This document shows positions 1 through 6,531 of a DNA stretch of 15,133 nt, piece after piece. Source of the stretch: JAVRLB01 sp049965455 (lineage in GTDB: Archaea; Thermoplasmatota; Thermoplasmata; Thermoplasmatales; ARK-15); contig JBMFWH010000032.1 of the NCBI GenBank assembly GCA_049965455.1, positions 1-15,133 of the forward strand. Reading direction: 5' to 3'. The notes beneath the pieces were generated by a model, which had not been told where the DNA came from, searched no databases, and saw only the letters and a list, made by a program, of their open reading frames with translations. The translations under genes were made by a program, and so were the position numbers. Within the stretch, counting starts at the first letter, position 1. Every line of letters starts with the position of its first letter.

Positions 1-2
1 AC

Positions 3-50
3 GCTGAAGAGCAATTAACAGAAAAGAAGCTTGAGATATTGAAGAGATGA
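3..50 (+). CDS. C-terminal fragment of an unknown protein cut by the window edge
   Basis: An open frame enters from the left edge and ends at a TGA at 48-50. The visible 15 residues read AEEQLTEKKLEILKR, a charged and probably helical tail. Nothing here identifies a family. The stop codon overlaps an ATG at 47-49 (ATGA), as in translationally coupled genes, but the frame opened by that ATG stops after 18 codons. The fragment could also be chance open frame. Confidence 0.3.
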   Translation, partial: AEEQLTEKKLEILKR

Positions 51-232
51 ACTTTCCGGATAAACAGATCAGCCAATCAGCTAAACTGTTTGAGTTGACA
101 TGAGTGAAAAACTCTCTGCTTTGAGTACAGTAGTTCCTCTACGCAGTATTGTCAGATTGCGCTACGAGCGCTTATACGTGTTTGCGGGAAGAGGAACAAG
201 TTCATAGACATCTGATCCGTAGGAAAGTTCAT
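47..232. other. nested inverted repeats: candidate structured RNA or decayed element
   Basis: The ends form a perfect 11-bp inverted repeat (ATGAACTTTCC at 47-57, GGAAAGTTCAT at 222-232). It continues with GGAT 58-61 against ATCC 215-218 after a 3-base bulge. Inside lie AAACAG/CTGTTT (62-67 with 86-91), an 8-bp stem GTTCCTCT/AGAGGAAC (133-140 with 190-197), CGCA/TGCG (142-145 with 183-186), GTAT/ATAC, and a GCGC-TACGA-GCGC hairpin. I do not recognise RNase P, SRP or 5S RNA signatures. No clear target-site duplication flanks it. A short plus-strand frame at 100-207 (MSEKLSALSTVV...) exists but looks weak. The strand is undecided. Confidence 0.3.
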
Positions 233-460
233 ATATGGTGGTGATATAAAAGAAAAATAGAATTAAAAAAGCCGGCCTGAAAATTTACATACGTGTCAAT
301 TCTCCATTGAAAATATTAAAAAGAGCATTCATCATCCCTACATAGCATATTTCGAAAACAATTTAAATTAGAGGATCCAGATAAAATATATACATTCGAC
401 AAAATGAAATAATACGTATTTATCAACGAAGATTTGACAAAGCCAAAATTGAATAAGTTT
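233..460. other. AT-rich intergenic stretch, no feature seen
   Basis: I see no convincing gene, tRNA, or long repeat here. The only local oddities are a GCCGGC palindrome at 271-276 inside A-rich DNA and many short stops in all frames. It probably separates the unknown element on the left from the promoter of the small membrane protein gene. Confidence 0.4.
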
Positions 461-468
461 TTTATATT
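461..468 (+). promoter_or_regulatory. TATA box for the small membrane protein gene
   Basis: TTTATATT is centred about 25 bases upstream of the ATG at 489. That is the archaeal TATA-to-start distance, so the transcript would begin at or next to the start codon (leaderless). Confidence 0.5.
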
Positions 469-488
469 CAATTACCTTCTGAGATTTA

Positions 489-668
489 ATGAACGATAAG
501 AAAATAATAGAGTATTTCGGATTTTTCCTTCTCGCTTTAGGTATAGGTTTTTATTTTGCCTGGGCTACGTTATACAATGCATTTTTTGATGTTGGAGTAT
601 ACACCATGACCGTAGTACTCGTACTATTTGGTATACTCACCATTTTTTTAGGCAGATCAAAGGATTAA
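489..668 (+). CDS. small two-helix membrane protein, 59 residues
   Basis: The frame begins MNDKKIIEYFGFFLLALGIG and ends GRSKD. It has two strongly hydrophobic stretches at about residues 10-30 and 36-54, joined by a short linker with an acidic residue. The short charged N-terminus and RSKD tail fit a helical hairpin in the membrane. No family is recognised and no function is claimed. Support for it being real comes from a TATA box at leaderless distance and from the coherent membrane-protein composition. Its last four bases overlap the 3' end of the convergent proS gene, so the two genes share a terminus. Confidence 0.6.
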   Translation: MNDKKIIEYFGFFLLALGIGFYFAWATLYNAFFDVGVYTMTVVLVLFGILTIFLGRSKD

Positions 669-2068
669 TATGTTTTGCCAACATATGCTTTTATTTCGGT
701 TTCTGCACCGCATATGATACATTTTCCTTTTTTGTTCTTTTCTTCAATAGGAACTCCGAGTACTGATTTATCACTAAACTCTGCAATTTTATTGCCACAT
801 TCTTCTCTGCCACACCATGAAACTTTAAACATTTTTTCTTGCTCTTTCAGCACCTGGAGGTCATCAGTTTCTAATACTAAAGATTCAACCTGCTTCTTTG
901 CTTTAACATATAAATTGCTCTGAATATCCTTAAGCAGCTCTTTAATCCTAGCAGTTAAATCTTCTTTTTTCACTCTTATCTTTTCGTATGTATCTCTTCT
1001 TACGCATATAACTTCATTGTTTTTGATGTCTCTTGGACCGATCTCAATTCTTAATGGCACACCCTTAAGTTCCCAGTCATAAAACTTGAATCCTGGAGTA
1101 TAATCCTCCCTCAAATCTATATTCACATTATATCGTTTCTTCAGCCTGTTATACAATTTTTTGGATTCTTTTATCACGTTCTCTTTATCATCGCTGATTA
1201 TTGGTATGATTATGATCTGTATCGGCGCAATCTCTGGCGGTAATATCAGCCCGTGATCATCACCATGTATGCCAACTATTGCACCTAATATCCTTTCGCT
1301 TATTCCAAATGTAGTCTGACTGACATATTCCTGAACACCTTTTTCATTATTGTATTTAATGTCATAAGCCTTCGCAAAGTTATCAGAATACTGGTGTATT
1401 GTCCCTATCTGTAGAGCCCTGCCGTTAGGCATTATCGTGTCCGCGCCTAGAGAATAAAATGCGCCTGGAAACTTGTCCCAGTCAGGCCTCTTATTAATTA
1501 TATACGGTATTGCGAGCTTGGTGCATATCTTTTTCCATATTTCCAGATCTTCTTCTATCTGCTTTTCAGAGTCTTTAAAATCTTTGTGTGCTGTATGTGC
1601 CTCAAAAAAGTGTATTTCACGGACTCGCATAAATGTTCTAGTCTGTTTGGTTTCGTACCTGAAAACATTTACGATCTGGTAGTATTTGAGTGGTAAATCA
1701 GCATGTGTACGGATCCAGAGAGAAAACATATGGTACATTGCCGTCTCGCTTGTGGGCCTTAATATTAAGGGTATGTCCAACCGGTCATCGCCAGCTCTTT
1801 CCACCCAGAACACTTGCTTTGTAAATCCTTTTATGTGTTCCTCTTCCTTATCAAATTGATCCTTAGGTATCAACAATGGAAAATTCAGTTCCTGATGTCC
1901 ATAATCGTTAAAAACAAGACGGTAATACGAATCTATATTCTGCATTATGGCCAAACCATATGGCATCCATATGTCCATTCCTTTCACTGGATATCTCTTA
2001 TCTGCAAGTTTACTGAGTTCTATAACTTCGTTGTACCAGTCATTAAACTGAGATTTTTTAAACTCCAT
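665..2068 (-). CDS. proS: prolyl-tRNA synthetase, archaeal/eukaryotic type
   Basis: This enzyme charges tRNA-Pro with proline using ATP, in the cytoplasm. The 467-residue protein is a class II synthetase. The LRPTSE proline-site loop is at 103-108. Motif 2 runs from FRYET (136-140) through RVREIHFFEAHTAH (to 161). Motif 3 lies at about 255-284, around ERILGAIVGIHGDDHG. An anticodon-binding domain begins near residue 282 (PIQIIIIPI). The C-terminal domain has four cysteines (C419, C424, C450, C453) that could bind zinc, and it ends in KTY, as expected for the archaeal-type enzyme. It lacks the bacterial-type INS editing insertion. The ATG at 2066-2068 sits about 23 bases after a TATA-like box, so it is probably leaderless. 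The 3' end overlaps the convergent 59-residue gene by 4 bases. Confidence 0.97.
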   Translation of the reverse strand: MEFKKSQFNDWYNEVIELSKLADKRYPVKGMDIWMPYGLAIMQNIDSYYRLVFNDYGHQELNFPLLIPKDQFDKEEEHIKGFTKQVFWVERAGDDRLDIPLILRPTSETAMYHMFSLWIRTHADLPLKYYQIVNVFRYETKQTRTFMRVREIHFFEAHTAHKDFKDSEKQIEEDLEIWKKICTKLAIPYIINKRPDWDKFPGAFYSLGADTIMPNGRALQIGTIHQYSDNFAKAYDIKYNNEKGVQEYVSQTTFGISERILGAIVGIHGDDHGLILPPEIAPIQIIIIPIISDDKENVIKESKKLYNRLKKRYNVNIDLREDYTPGFKFYDWELKGVPLRIEIGPRDIKNNEVICVRRDTYEKIRVKKEDLTARIKELLKDIQSNLYVKAKKQVESLVLETDDLQVLKEQEKMFKVSWCGREECGNKIAEFSDKSVLGVPIEEKNKKGKCIICGAETEIKAYVGKTY

Positions 2069-2086
2069 AATCAGGTATAAATTGTT

Positions 2087-2095
2087 TTTATATTT
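2087..2095 (-). promoter_or_regulatory. TATA box of proS
   Basis: On the minus strand AAATATAAA is centred about 23 bases before the proS ATG. This suits a leaderless transcript and suggests proS has its own promoter, separate from hel308 upstream. Confidence 0.5.
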
Positions 2096-2215
2096 AAGTT
2101 TTTAAATGATTTTAGAAATATTTCTATCTATTCTTTAAAAATAGTTAATCAAACCCCTCTTACATTTTCCCTGCCATTTAAAAAAATGGGATAAATGAAA
2201 AACAGTTCTTTAATA

Positions 2216-2242
2216 CCAAAAATATAAAAAGGGGAGGAGGGG
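2216..2242 (-). terminator. pyrimidine-rich terminator candidate downstream of hel308
   Basis: Read on the minus strand, this is a C-rich run (CCCCTCCTCCCC) followed by TTTTTATATTTTT, about 90 bases after the hel308 stop. Oligo-T tracts end transcription in archaea. Read on the plus strand, the same DNA looks like a TATA-like box followed by GGGGAGGAGGGG, so a plus-strand promoter is an alternative reading. Confidence 0.35.
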
Positions 2243-2330
2243 CGTCAGCGTGATTTGTGATTGACTAATTGCATCATAATACAAATTGTTATATAAATTT
2301 TTCTGTTATTTTATTCTTCATATATATAAT

Positions 2331-4379
2331 TTACTCAACCTGCTTCTTAATGCTGTTGGCAATTGACAATCCGATACCTGGTATTTTTGCTAGGTCTTCA
2401 ATGCTGGCGTTTTTGATAGCATGTATATCTATTAACCCTGCATCGTATAGCCTTCTTGCTCTAACTCTCCCAACTCCATTCAACCTAGTTAATGGTATTA
2501 GTTCCCGTGATGTGCCGTATTTTACTCGCTCCCAAAGTTCTTTTACGTTTTCTAAATGCTTATACCTTTCCACTCTGCCAAGCTCTAGATAAGAGTAAAG
2601 TAACCAGTCGGCGAGTTCAACTTTTGAATGTATGTCACCAGGTCCGATCACATATTTGGATATTATCTGATCATTGCTTGATTCATTGATCCAGTCCGAA
2701 AGCATTAGCGCAGTCTTCAAAGAGTTATAATCTATTTCCTTATCCTTAAAAAATTTGCAGTTTTCTTTTATCTTTTTGTTTATTATAAATTTCAAACCAT
2801 CTATTTCTGACTTTTTGCAAAATAACGGTATCATCTCTAAACTATCGGATATGGTGTATAATACACTTAACTGATCATAGTCATAATCGAAGGAATCTCT
2901 GTACAAAAGTGCCGTATCAGGGCTTATGTACAGATCAGAAACTTTCTTGCCAAATATTGTGGATTTTATGATCCTTTTGTTTTCAATAAACCCATGCTCT
3001 TCCAAAAAACTCAATAACTCAGAAATATGTGACTCTAGCACATTGACATCCTCACTGAGCCCATAAAAACTATTTTTAAAAAAATCATAAATTTCAAGCT
3101 CGGTCTTTACCATTCCTGACGAGATAAGTCCTAATAAGTTATTTTTTAATGTGGTCATATCCACTAAATATGATTCTATCTCTTCTATTTTATCGAGCTC
3201 TTCAAACTCTAGGTTGCTTTTTTTGGAAACTATTATAGCCTCTCCATATTTATCATATTTTTGCCTTCCAGCTCTGCCTAACATCTGTTTTAATTCTATG
3301 TAAGGAATCCTTACTGACCCACCTCCATCAAACCTGGTTATGTCTCTGATTATTACCGTCCTTGATGGCAAATTTACTCCGGCAGCCAGGGTTGGCGTTG
3401 CAGTTAGTATCTTTATCTTCCTTGCTTTAAATAAATCTTCAATTTCTTTTCTCTGCTTATTTGATAGCCCGGCATGGTGAAAACAAACACCATATGACAC
3501 ATTCTCCTTTATTTTCTTATCATAAACATCTTCCTCGTCGAACTCATAGGTAACCTCTTCTTTAATATATTTTCTGGCCGTATTTCTTAAAGATTCGGAC
3601 AGAGTCTCTGCCGCAGATCTTGTATTAACAAAAATCAGCACCTGCCCATCATTTTCCAGCGCCCTTTTAACAAGATTCCCGATAATTAACCGGTCAGATT
3701 CTACCTCCATAATCTCTCCCGAATCAAATTTTAACAGGTTTTCAGAAGGTTCATAGATACCAATTTTCAGTGGCACAGGCCTGAATTCACTAAATATATA
3801 CTCTGCATTGAGCCACTTTGCAAGTTCCTTATAATTTTTAATTGTTGCTGATAATGCAATTAATTGTGCACTTGTGTTCAGAGATTTTATCTTAGTTAAA
3901 ATCATCTCTAAGGTAGGTCCTCTGTCTGGGTCTTTTAACATATGTATTTCATCGATAACGATGACCCCGAGATCATAGATATAGTTGAAATCATGGCGGA
4001 GCAAAGAGTCAAACTTCTCTGAGGTGGCTACTACTACATCTGCATCTTTCAAAATTTTGGTGGAAGAGTCGTAGTCTCCGATAGCCAGTTTTACCTTCAA
4101 CCCTATCGCTTCAAACCTTTTTAGATCCTCATATTTTTCTGACGCTAAAGCTCTTAATGGAACTACATAAATGGACTTCATACCTTTCAGAAATCCACGC
4201 AATATTGCTATGTAAGCAAGGAGGCTCTTACCGCTAGCCGTGGGAATTGCAATAACTAAATTCTTACCCTCCAAGATTTTCGGAATTGCCTCTGCCTGTG
4301 GTGGATAGAGCTCTTTTAAGCCATTTTCCATGAATATTTCTAGAATATTATCTGGCAAACCTATTTCATTTATTTTCAT
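2331..4379 (-). CDS. hel308: Hel308 family ATP-dependent DNA helicase
   Basis: Hel308 is a Ski2-like superfamily 2 helicase that unwinds lagging-strand DNA at stalled forks in a 3'-5' direction. The 682-residue product shows AIPTASGKS (Walker A, 44-52), DEIH (143-146), SAT (177-179), the RPVPL segment (200-204), HHAG (301-304) and QMLGRAGRQKY (365-375). A winged-helix and ratchet region follows. The C-terminus carries helix-hairpin-helix motifs (LTRLNGVG 630-637, IPGIG 666-670), as in the family. An open frame extends 42 codons upstream, but that stretch is the tRNA-Ala gene translated, so the start is the ATG at 4377-4379 (MKINEIGLPDN). Only 11 bases separate it from the tRNA 3' end. It has no ribosome-binding site or obvious TATA box of its own, so it probably depends on the upstream tRNA or nuclease transcript. 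Confidence 0.95.
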   Translation of the reverse strand: MKINEIGLPDNILEIFMENGLKELYPPQAEAIPKILEGKNLVIAIPTASGKSLLAYIAILRGFLKGMKSIYVVPLRALASEKYEDLKRFEAIGLKVKLAIGDYDSSTKILKDADVVVATSEKFDSLLRHDFNYIYDLGVIVIDEIHMLKDPDRGPTLEMILTKIKSLNTSAQLIALSATIKNYKELAKWLNAEYIFSEFRPVPLKIGIYEPSENLLKFDSGEIMEVESDRLIIGNLVKRALENDGQVLIFVNTRSAAETLSESLRNTARKYIKEEVTYEFDEEDVYDKKIKENVSYGVCFHHAGLSNKQRKEIEDLFKARKIKILTATPTLAAGVNLPSRTVIIRDITRFDGGGSVRIPYIELKQMLGRAGRQKYDKYGEAIIVSKKSNLEFEELDKIEEIESYLVDMTTLKNNLLGLISSGMVKTELEIYDFFKNSFYGLSEDVNVLESHISELLSFLEEHGFIENKRIIKSTIFGKKVSDLYISPDTALLYRDSFDYDYDQLSVLYTISDSLEMIPLFCKKSEIDGLKFIINKKIKENCKFFKDKEIDYNSLKTALMLSDWINESSNDQIISKYVIGPGDIHSKVELADWLLYSYLELGRVERYKHLENVKELWERVKYGTSRELIPLTRLNGVGRVRARRLYDAGLIDIHAIKNASIEDLAKIPGIGLSIANSIKKQVE

Positions 4380-4390
4380 ATTTTTGATAG

Positions 4391-4463
4391 TGGACCGGTC
4401 GGGATTTGAACCCGAGGCCTTTTGCTTGCGAAGCAAACGATCTACCAGCTGATCTACCGGCCC
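4391..4463 (-). tRNA. tRNA-Ala, anticodon CGC
   Basis: The 73-base minus-strand gene folds into a full cloverleaf. The acceptor stem is GGGCCGG/CCGGTCC, which includes the G3:U70 pair that marks alanine tRNAs. The D stem is GATC/GATC. The anticodon stem is TTTGC/GCAAA with loop TTCGCAA, giving anticodon CGC. The T arm is TCGGG-TTCAAAT-CCCGA and the discriminator is A. CCA is not encoded and there is no intron. It lies 25 bases after the DHH nuclease stop and 11 bases before hel308. Confidence 0.97.
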
Positions 4464-4488
4464 TATAAAATCTTTAAAAACAATAATA

Positions 4489-5997
4489 TTAATTAATTTT
4501 TTCAATCATTTTTCCTATCTTTATATTCACAATCGTGATGAATTCCTCTTCCTTACCGCGCGGAATAGATGCCCCTGCCGCAACGTTATGGCCACCCCCA
4601 TAACCTCCTACCTCTTTTGCAGCATAGCTCATTACCTCTGACAGGTCCAAACCCCTGTCTACCATTCCCCTAGGAGCTCTTACAGATACCTTGATCATTC
4701 CGTTATCCGTCTCTGCAAACCCTATTATAGGAATGTCAGGATCAGCAATGCCTGAAGAAAGGGCCATTGATGCAACTGTTCCAACTACTGTTTCCGGTAT
4801 GTTGTTGCCTGCATGGAAATATTGTACTTTTTCAAGTTTAACTATACCCACATCTTTTACTACATTTATACTGTCCACTATCGTCTTTCTGTGCCTGTTC
4901 AGCAGCGTTATGGCTTTTTTGTAGTATTCCTCGCGATCTCCCAATGCAACGTTAAGGCCTATCTCTGCCTGATCATACCTTCCGCATGAATTTAACAATG
5001 TTGCATACTCTTTTGCATCCCTGAGCGGAGTACCCGAATTCTCTTTAGATAAAATATATACTTCCCCTATCAACCTCTCTACCGTTAAAGATCCGTACCC
5101 CATCTTTAATAACAATATCGCTAATTCAGATAAAACTTTTCTCTTATCCTCAACTGATATATCTATCCATCGAACCCAGTTATCGTTATTTTTTAATGGT
5201 ATTTTTAATTTTTCTAAAAACTGAATAGCTCCATTCTGGTCATTAGATATTGTTGGAATGACTGGGTCCATGCTGTACTGTAACATCTTATATATTGGCC
5301 TTGTTTCTTTACCAAAAAACCTTGCATCAATAAAGTAATCAATATAGCCATGTTCCTTCCCTTCCTTCAATATGATCCTATTTGTTCCAGTTAAGCGGGA
5401 ATATACAGTATCCTGTAGATCTCCTACTGCACCTACGATGGCCAGAGCTGACATCTCTACGTTTTTTTTGTCCATTTCTCTTGCAACAAGATATGTGGTT
5501 CCGGCTCCGCTTATGTCAGTTGCACCGTTTTTACCAAATAAGTGAGGATTTAAATGCAATATTTCAGTACGTTCAATTTCTTCAAAAAATGTTTTCAGAT
5601 CTTTTCTTTTTTCTCTTGGGACTTCAACGCTCAATTGACTTGGGGCATGGTGATCTGTAACTACTGCATTTATCCCCCCAAGAAGATGGATACTTCCACT
5701 TCCTAAGTCTGTGATCCAGACCATTGGTGCGTTCTCATTTTTCAATTTCTCAATTATGGCATTGTCAAACTGTTTTACGAACTGAACGTCATATTCAATA
5801 TTAGCATTCTGTAAAGCTTTTACAGCAATGCTTGCTGCACATATTCCATCAGCGTCAATATGAGATACCACCTTCACTTTTTTCTCTTTTTTTATCTGTT
5901 CAGCAATGTATTTTGCTCTGCTTAAAAATTCATTCACAGCTCCCATATAACTATCCACGTTTAAACAATTTTCGGAAAGACTATAAATATCAGACAA
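4489..5997 (-). CDS. archaeal RecJ-like DHH-DHHA1 phosphoesterase (GAN/RecJ group)
   Basis: This is a DHH-superfamily metal-dependent nuclease of the archaeal RecJ/GAN/Cdc45-like group. Members trim single-stranded DNA or RNA 5' ends, and some bind GINS in the replisome. The DHH domain shows HIDADG (46-51), TDLGS (96-100), TDHHAPS (114-120) and GDLQD (192-196). The DHHA1 domain near the C-terminus shows GGGHNVAAGA (467-476). All metal-binding motifs appear intact, so it should be a nuclease and not a Cdc45-like inactive relative. The start is uncertain. A TTG at 5997 lies near a TATA box at 6022-6031. A GTG at 5958 lies about 27 bases from another TATA-like box near 5981-5990. An ATG at 5946 (MGAVNEFL) is the first ATG. 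The conserved domain is unaffected. Downstream are tRNA-Ala and hel308, another fork-processing enzyme. Confidence 0.88.
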   Translation of the reverse strand: MSDIYSLSENCLNVDSYMGAVNEFLSRAKYIAEQIKKEKKVKVVSHIDADGICAASIAVKALQNANIEYDVQFVKQFDNAIIEKLKNENAPMVWITDLGSGSIHLLGGINAVVTDHHAPSQLSVEVPREKRKDLKTFFEEIERTEILHLNPHLFGKNGATDISGAGTTYLVAREMDKKNVEMSALAIVGAVGDLQDTVYSRLTGTNRIILKEGKEHGYIDYFIDARFFGKETRPIYKMLQYSMDPVIPTISNDQNGAIQFLEKLKIPLKNNDNWVRWIDISVEDKRKVLSELAILLLKMGYGSLTVERLIGEVYILSKENSGTPLRDAKEYATLLNSCGRYDQAEIGLNVALGDREEYYKKAITLLNRHRKTIVDSINVVKDVGIVKLEKVQYFHAGNNIPETVVGTVASMALSSGIADPDIPIIGFAETDNGMIKVSVRAPRGMVDRGLDLSEVMSYAAKEVGGYGGGHNVAAGASIPRGKEEEFITIVNIKIGKMIEKIN

Positions 5998-6021
5998 AAT
6001 TTATGAAAAAGACCATTGCTA

Positions 6022-6031
6022 TTTTATATAA
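6022..6031 (-). promoter_or_regulatory. TATA box for the RecJ-like gene
   Basis: The minus strand reads TTATATAAAA, centred about 29 bases from the TTG at 5997. This is the left half of a divergent promoter region shared with the zinc-ribbon gene. Confidence 0.45.
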
Positions 6032-6037
6032 GAAAAG

Positions 6038-6050
6038 TATTTATTATTAA
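6038..6050 (+). promoter_or_regulatory. TATA-like promoter for the zinc-ribbon and EF-1beta pair
   Basis: TATTTATTATTAA would place transcription start near 6068, leaving a short leader that still contains the ribosome-binding site at 6071-6077. Confidence 0.4.
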
Positions 6051-6070
6051 TATTATTTCTCCATATAAAA

Positions 6071-6077
6071 AAGGTGA
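6071..6077 (+). promoter_or_regulatory. ribosome-binding site of the zinc-ribbon gene
   Basis: AAGGTGA, a good match to the archaeal anti-Shine-Dalgarno complement, ends five bases before the ATG at 6083. It fixes the start codon of this very short gene. Confidence 0.6.
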
Positions 6078-6082
6078 ATTTA

Positions 6083-6247
6083 ATGAGTATTGAGTTTTGT
6101 ACTTCATGCGGAAAAGGATTGGTAGGCGAAGGAACTACTGTATTTAAATGCCCGAACTGTGGAGAAGCAGAAATAGGGAGATGCAAAAATTGCAGAGAAA
6201 TGGGTGTGCCATATACATGCCCTCACTGTGGCTTTATAGGCCCTTAA
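6083..6247 (+). CDS. small double zinc-ribbon protein (HVO_2753/DUF1610-like)
   Basis: This 54-residue protein is almost entirely zinc fingers. It has four CxxC or CxxC-like knuckles: CTSC (6-9), CPNC (23-26), CKNC (34-37) and CPHC (46-49), enough for two zinc ions. It matches what is known of the small archaeal zinc-ribbon proteins encoded next to translation elongation factor 1-beta, which are thought to bind nucleic acid or act around the ribosome; their exact role is unclear. A strong ribosome-binding site precedes the ATG. The gene is followed after 17 bases by EF-1beta on the same strand, so the two are almost certainly co-transcribed. Confidence 0.88.
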   Translation: MSIEFCTSCGKGLVGEGTTVFKCPNCGEAEIGRCKNCREMGVPYTCPHCGFIGP

Positions 6248-6264
6248 AAGGATGTGACTTTAAT

Positions 6265-6531
6265 ATGGGAAATGTATCAATAATATTTAAGATAATGCCT
6301 GAAAATGTAGAGGATGATATTCAAGATCTAAAAAATAGAATTGTTCAAACTTTAGAACCTGTTGTAAAGATCAGGGGTATTCAGGTAAGACCTATTGCAT
6401 ATGGATTAAATGCGATAAATATCGCTCTAATAACGAAAGACGAAGATGGTGCATCTGATAAGTTAGAGCAGATGATAAGAGATATTAAAGGGGTTGGAGA
6501 CGTAGATATTGAAGATATGACCCTAATCTAA
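6265..6531 (+). CDS. ef1b: translation elongation factor 1-beta (aEF1B)
   Basis: aEF1B exchanges GDP for GTP on EF-1alpha so that it can deliver the next aminoacyl-tRNA. The 88-residue length matches the archaeal family (about 90 residues), which corresponds to only the C-terminal exchange domain of the eukaryotic protein. Typical features are the VSIIFKIMPE first strand, IRGIQVRPIAYGLNAI in the middle and a VGDVDIEDMTLI end. An upstream in-frame extension would overlap the zinc-ribbon gene out of frame and does not resemble EF-1beta. The ATG at 6265 has GGATGTGA as a ribosome-binding site and is preferred. The stop codon overlaps the 3' end of the convergent htpX gene by 4 bases. Confidence 0.95.
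   Translation: MGNVSIIFKIMPENVEDDIQDLKNRIVQTLEPVVKIRGIQVRPIAYGLNAINIALITKDEDGASDKLEQMIRDIKGVGDVDIEDMTLI

Noticed and set aside
47..232. RNase P or SRP RNA
   Set aside because: GGAAAG at 222-227 superficially recalls the RNase P conserved region, but the remaining universal segments are missing, as is the SRP helix 8 signature.
2244..2280. C/D box small RNA on the minus strand (ATGATGC ... CTGA)
   Set aside because: The C box has a mismatch, the spacing is only about 23 bases, and no D'/C' pair or terminal stem is present.
4380..4505. N-terminal extension of Hel308 by 42 residues
   Set aside because: The extension is the tRNA-Ala gene read as protein; the enzyme's normal N-terminus begins at the ATG at 4377-4379.
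6148..6264. 39-residue N-terminal extension of EF-1beta
   Set aside because: It overlaps the zinc-ribbon gene in another frame and does not look like EF-1beta; the ATG at 6265 has a ribosome-binding site and gives the family length.
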